Source: WHSM01 sp050701635 (lineage in GTDB: Bacteria > Actinomycetota > Actinomycetes > Mycobacteriales > Micromonosporaceae). From it: DNA of 16,970 bases. The notes below the pieces were generated by a model, which was given only the letters and a program-made list of their open reading frames with translations, did no database searches and was not told the DNA's origin. The position numbers were made by a program, and so were the translations under genes. This document shows positions 12,001-15,000 of the stretch, in pieces. The stretch's first letter is position 1. Each line of letters starts with the position of its first letter. The stretch lies in the NCBI GenBank assembly GCA_050701635.1, contig JBOGDF010000085.1:1-16970 (forward strand), read 5' to 3'.

Positions 12001-15000
12001 AGCGGCCCGGCCCGCAGGAGCAGCAGGACCTGGTCCAGGACGCAGGGCGCTGGATCAGCGCCAACCTCGACCTCGGTCCGTTCGTGCCCGACCCGCGGCC
12101 CGGCTCACCCGGGCAGCGGCCACCGGTCGAGGTCACCCGGGTCTACGACGAGCCCGGCGGCCTACGGCGTGTGCCGCTGCACCAGCAGCGGGCCGCCGAC
12201 GCGCTGCGGGAGCACGACTACGACTCCAGCTACCTGCAGGACCGGCTGCCGATGCTGCTCGCGGTCAACGCCGCGCACCTGCCGATCGACGCCACCCGCG
12301 GCATCAACTCCCACGACGCGGCGATGTCGATGCACGCCACGCTGCGCGGCTCCCCCACGGTTGCGGCGCCGCGTACGTTCGACGGGTTCGGCAACGGCGA
12401 CGTCGAGCAGCCGATCGGCGCGGAGCTGGGTGGCCTGGGCCGGATCGAGGATCACACCGGCGGACGGTTCCAGGAGGTCGCGCCGGGCACGCTGGCCACC
12501 GTGCTGGCGCCGATGACGCATCGCCAGATCGCTTACCTGGTGCACGCGCCGGCGGAGGGGCCGCAGCGCGTTCTCCTGGCGTACCACGTCGGGGGGCAGC
12601 TGTACGTGGTCGATCCGGTGACCGGCGCGATCACGGATCGGGGATCGCTGGGGATCGACGACGGAAGCCCGGTCGGTGTGCTGGTGGTGGACCGCGACGA
12701 CAACCCGGTGCCGCTCGACGGGCTGCCACTCTCGCCGCTGTCGAGCCGGCCGCCCACCGCCGGCTACCTGCGGGCGATGTCCGACCCGGAGCGCGACGCC
12801 TGGGCGCAGCGGGCACGCGAGCTGCAGGACGCCGAGTACGCCACCACGTCCCCGGCGCCGCTGCTGGTGGCGGCGTACCAGGTCGGGGTCGCGGAGCGGT
12901 TCCACGGGCTGCGCAACGTACAGGCGAGGCTGCAGTTCCGGGCCATGGACCAGGTGCTGAACGGCGACCCCGACCAGCTGGTACGCGCGCTGGACATCGC
13001 CGAGCGGATCGCGCAGTGGCGCGGCGTACCACTGGAAGAGGTTCTTGCCGAGCAGTGGCGCGACGGGCTGGGTTCCCTGGCCGGGGTGGCGTTGCCGGCG
13101 CGGGATCGGGTCGAGGCGCCGGTCGAGTTCGATCCCGGCCGTACCCGCAGCGTCAAGGAGCAGGCGGCGATCTACCGCGACGCGCTGGCGCGGCGGCTGC
13201 GGGAGCTGGCCAACCACAGCAGCCCGGCGCAGCGGCTGCACCTGGCCGAGTCGCTGCCGGCGCGCTGGACGATGCTCAACTCCGACTACGGACCGCTGCG
13301 CCGCCGGGCGGTCGCGCCGCCGGAGTCGCGGCCGGACTGGGTGCCGTTCGACGTCGGCGCCCCGTTCGACCAGCCGTACGGGCTGCGCCGGCCGTTCGCC
13401 GCGTACGACGCCGACCTGGCTCAGGCCACCGAGGGAGCGGTGCACCCCGACCCGGCGGGCGAGTGGACCGGCAAGGTCGACCCGGCCCAGATCGCGGACG
13501 GGCCGGACTTCGCGCTCGCCGTGATCGAGACCTGGCTCGGGATGCCGCGCACCGCCGCGCCCGGCACCATCGACGGCTTCCGCGACGGTGACATCGACCA
13601 GCCGGTGACCGGCGAGCAGGGCGGGTGGGGCCGGGTCGAGGAGGTCACCGGAGCCCGGTTCCGCTCCTTCGCGCACGAGCTGCACGCCACCGTGGCGCAG
13701 GCGATGCCGATGCCCGAGGGTGCCGGTCGGCGCGGCTCCCGCAAGCACCTGAAGGCCACCGAGGAAGCGCTCCGCGGCCGGGTGGAGAACACGTACGCGG
13801 AGATCGCGGAGTCGCTAGGGAAGGCCGGGCCGGGCGCGTCGGCGGTGATCGTCACCAGGTCCTCGATGGACAATCCCGGTCAGCGGTCCGGCGTCTGGAT
13901 CGCGCTGAACCACGACGGCGAGATCCGGTATCTGCCGTACGCCCAGAACCCGACCACGGACGAGTCCGAGGTCGGCAAGGCGCGTGACACCGCGCCGGCG
14001 TACGACCCGACCGTGGACAGCATCGACGCGCTGCTGCTGGACGGCACCGGGGCGCCGGTGGCGAGCTCGCAGCCGGTCAGCGAGTTCAGCAGCCGTCCGA
14101 TCACCGGCGACCAGCTGCGGGCCCTCGACATCGCGGACCGGATCACCCAGATCCGGTACGCCGTGAGCCTGCAGCGCTCCCAGGAGCCCGTGGGGCTGAC
14201 CGACACGCAGCGGGAGATCTACCGCTCCGCGTCGCCGCCGGCGCGGTGGCAGCTGCGGGCGCTGTATGACGCGGTCGGCAACCGGCCGGCGCCGCTGCAG
14301 CGCGCGCTGGAGATCATCGTGGTACCTGGTGCGTACCGGGGCCAGACGCTGGACCAGGCGCTGGCCGCGCAGTGGCGTGCCGGGCTGGGCAGCCTGGTGC
14401 CGGCGGCGGTGGCGGCCACGGACGTCTCCAAGGCCGCCGAGCCGCAGTTGCTGCACAGCGCCTGGGCACCCTTCGACGACTCGGTACGCAACGACCGCCG
14501 CCTGCAGGACTCGATATGGGACCAGGAGACGCAGCAGGATCCGCTGTGGCCCGGCGAGCGGCTGAACGTGCCGCAGCCGCTTGTCGACGAGCTGGCTCGG
14601 ACCGCCCCGATGCTCGCCCCGCTGGTGGCCGAGCACGGGCTCTACCGGACCAGCCGGGGCAGCATCGATCTCGACGCCTACCGGGTGCATCTACCGGGTT
14701 CCGACTTCAGCCCGTGGCCAGGCGACGCGCTGCCCGAGGAGGTGCCGTTCCGGGAGTGGCAGCAGCTGCAGAACGACCGGCGTCTCGCCCGCGCCGAGTT
14801 CCGCGACCGGAACCAGGACGACCCCACGGCGTTGGCGCTGCTGGACACGCACGAGTTCGTCCGGATCCCGAACGGGTACGCGGGCGAGTCCGACCTGGCG
14901 TTGGTCCACAAGGGACTGGTCGCGGTGGCGGGTGCGCTCGCCAGTTCTGCGAACGACCCACTGTCGCCGCACCATCCGGCCAACCAGGGGCCACAGGACG

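Noticed and set aside
12306..12356. Active glutamine deamidase
   Set aside because: Ser stands in the catalytic Cys position and the later His is missing, so only the fold is claimed.
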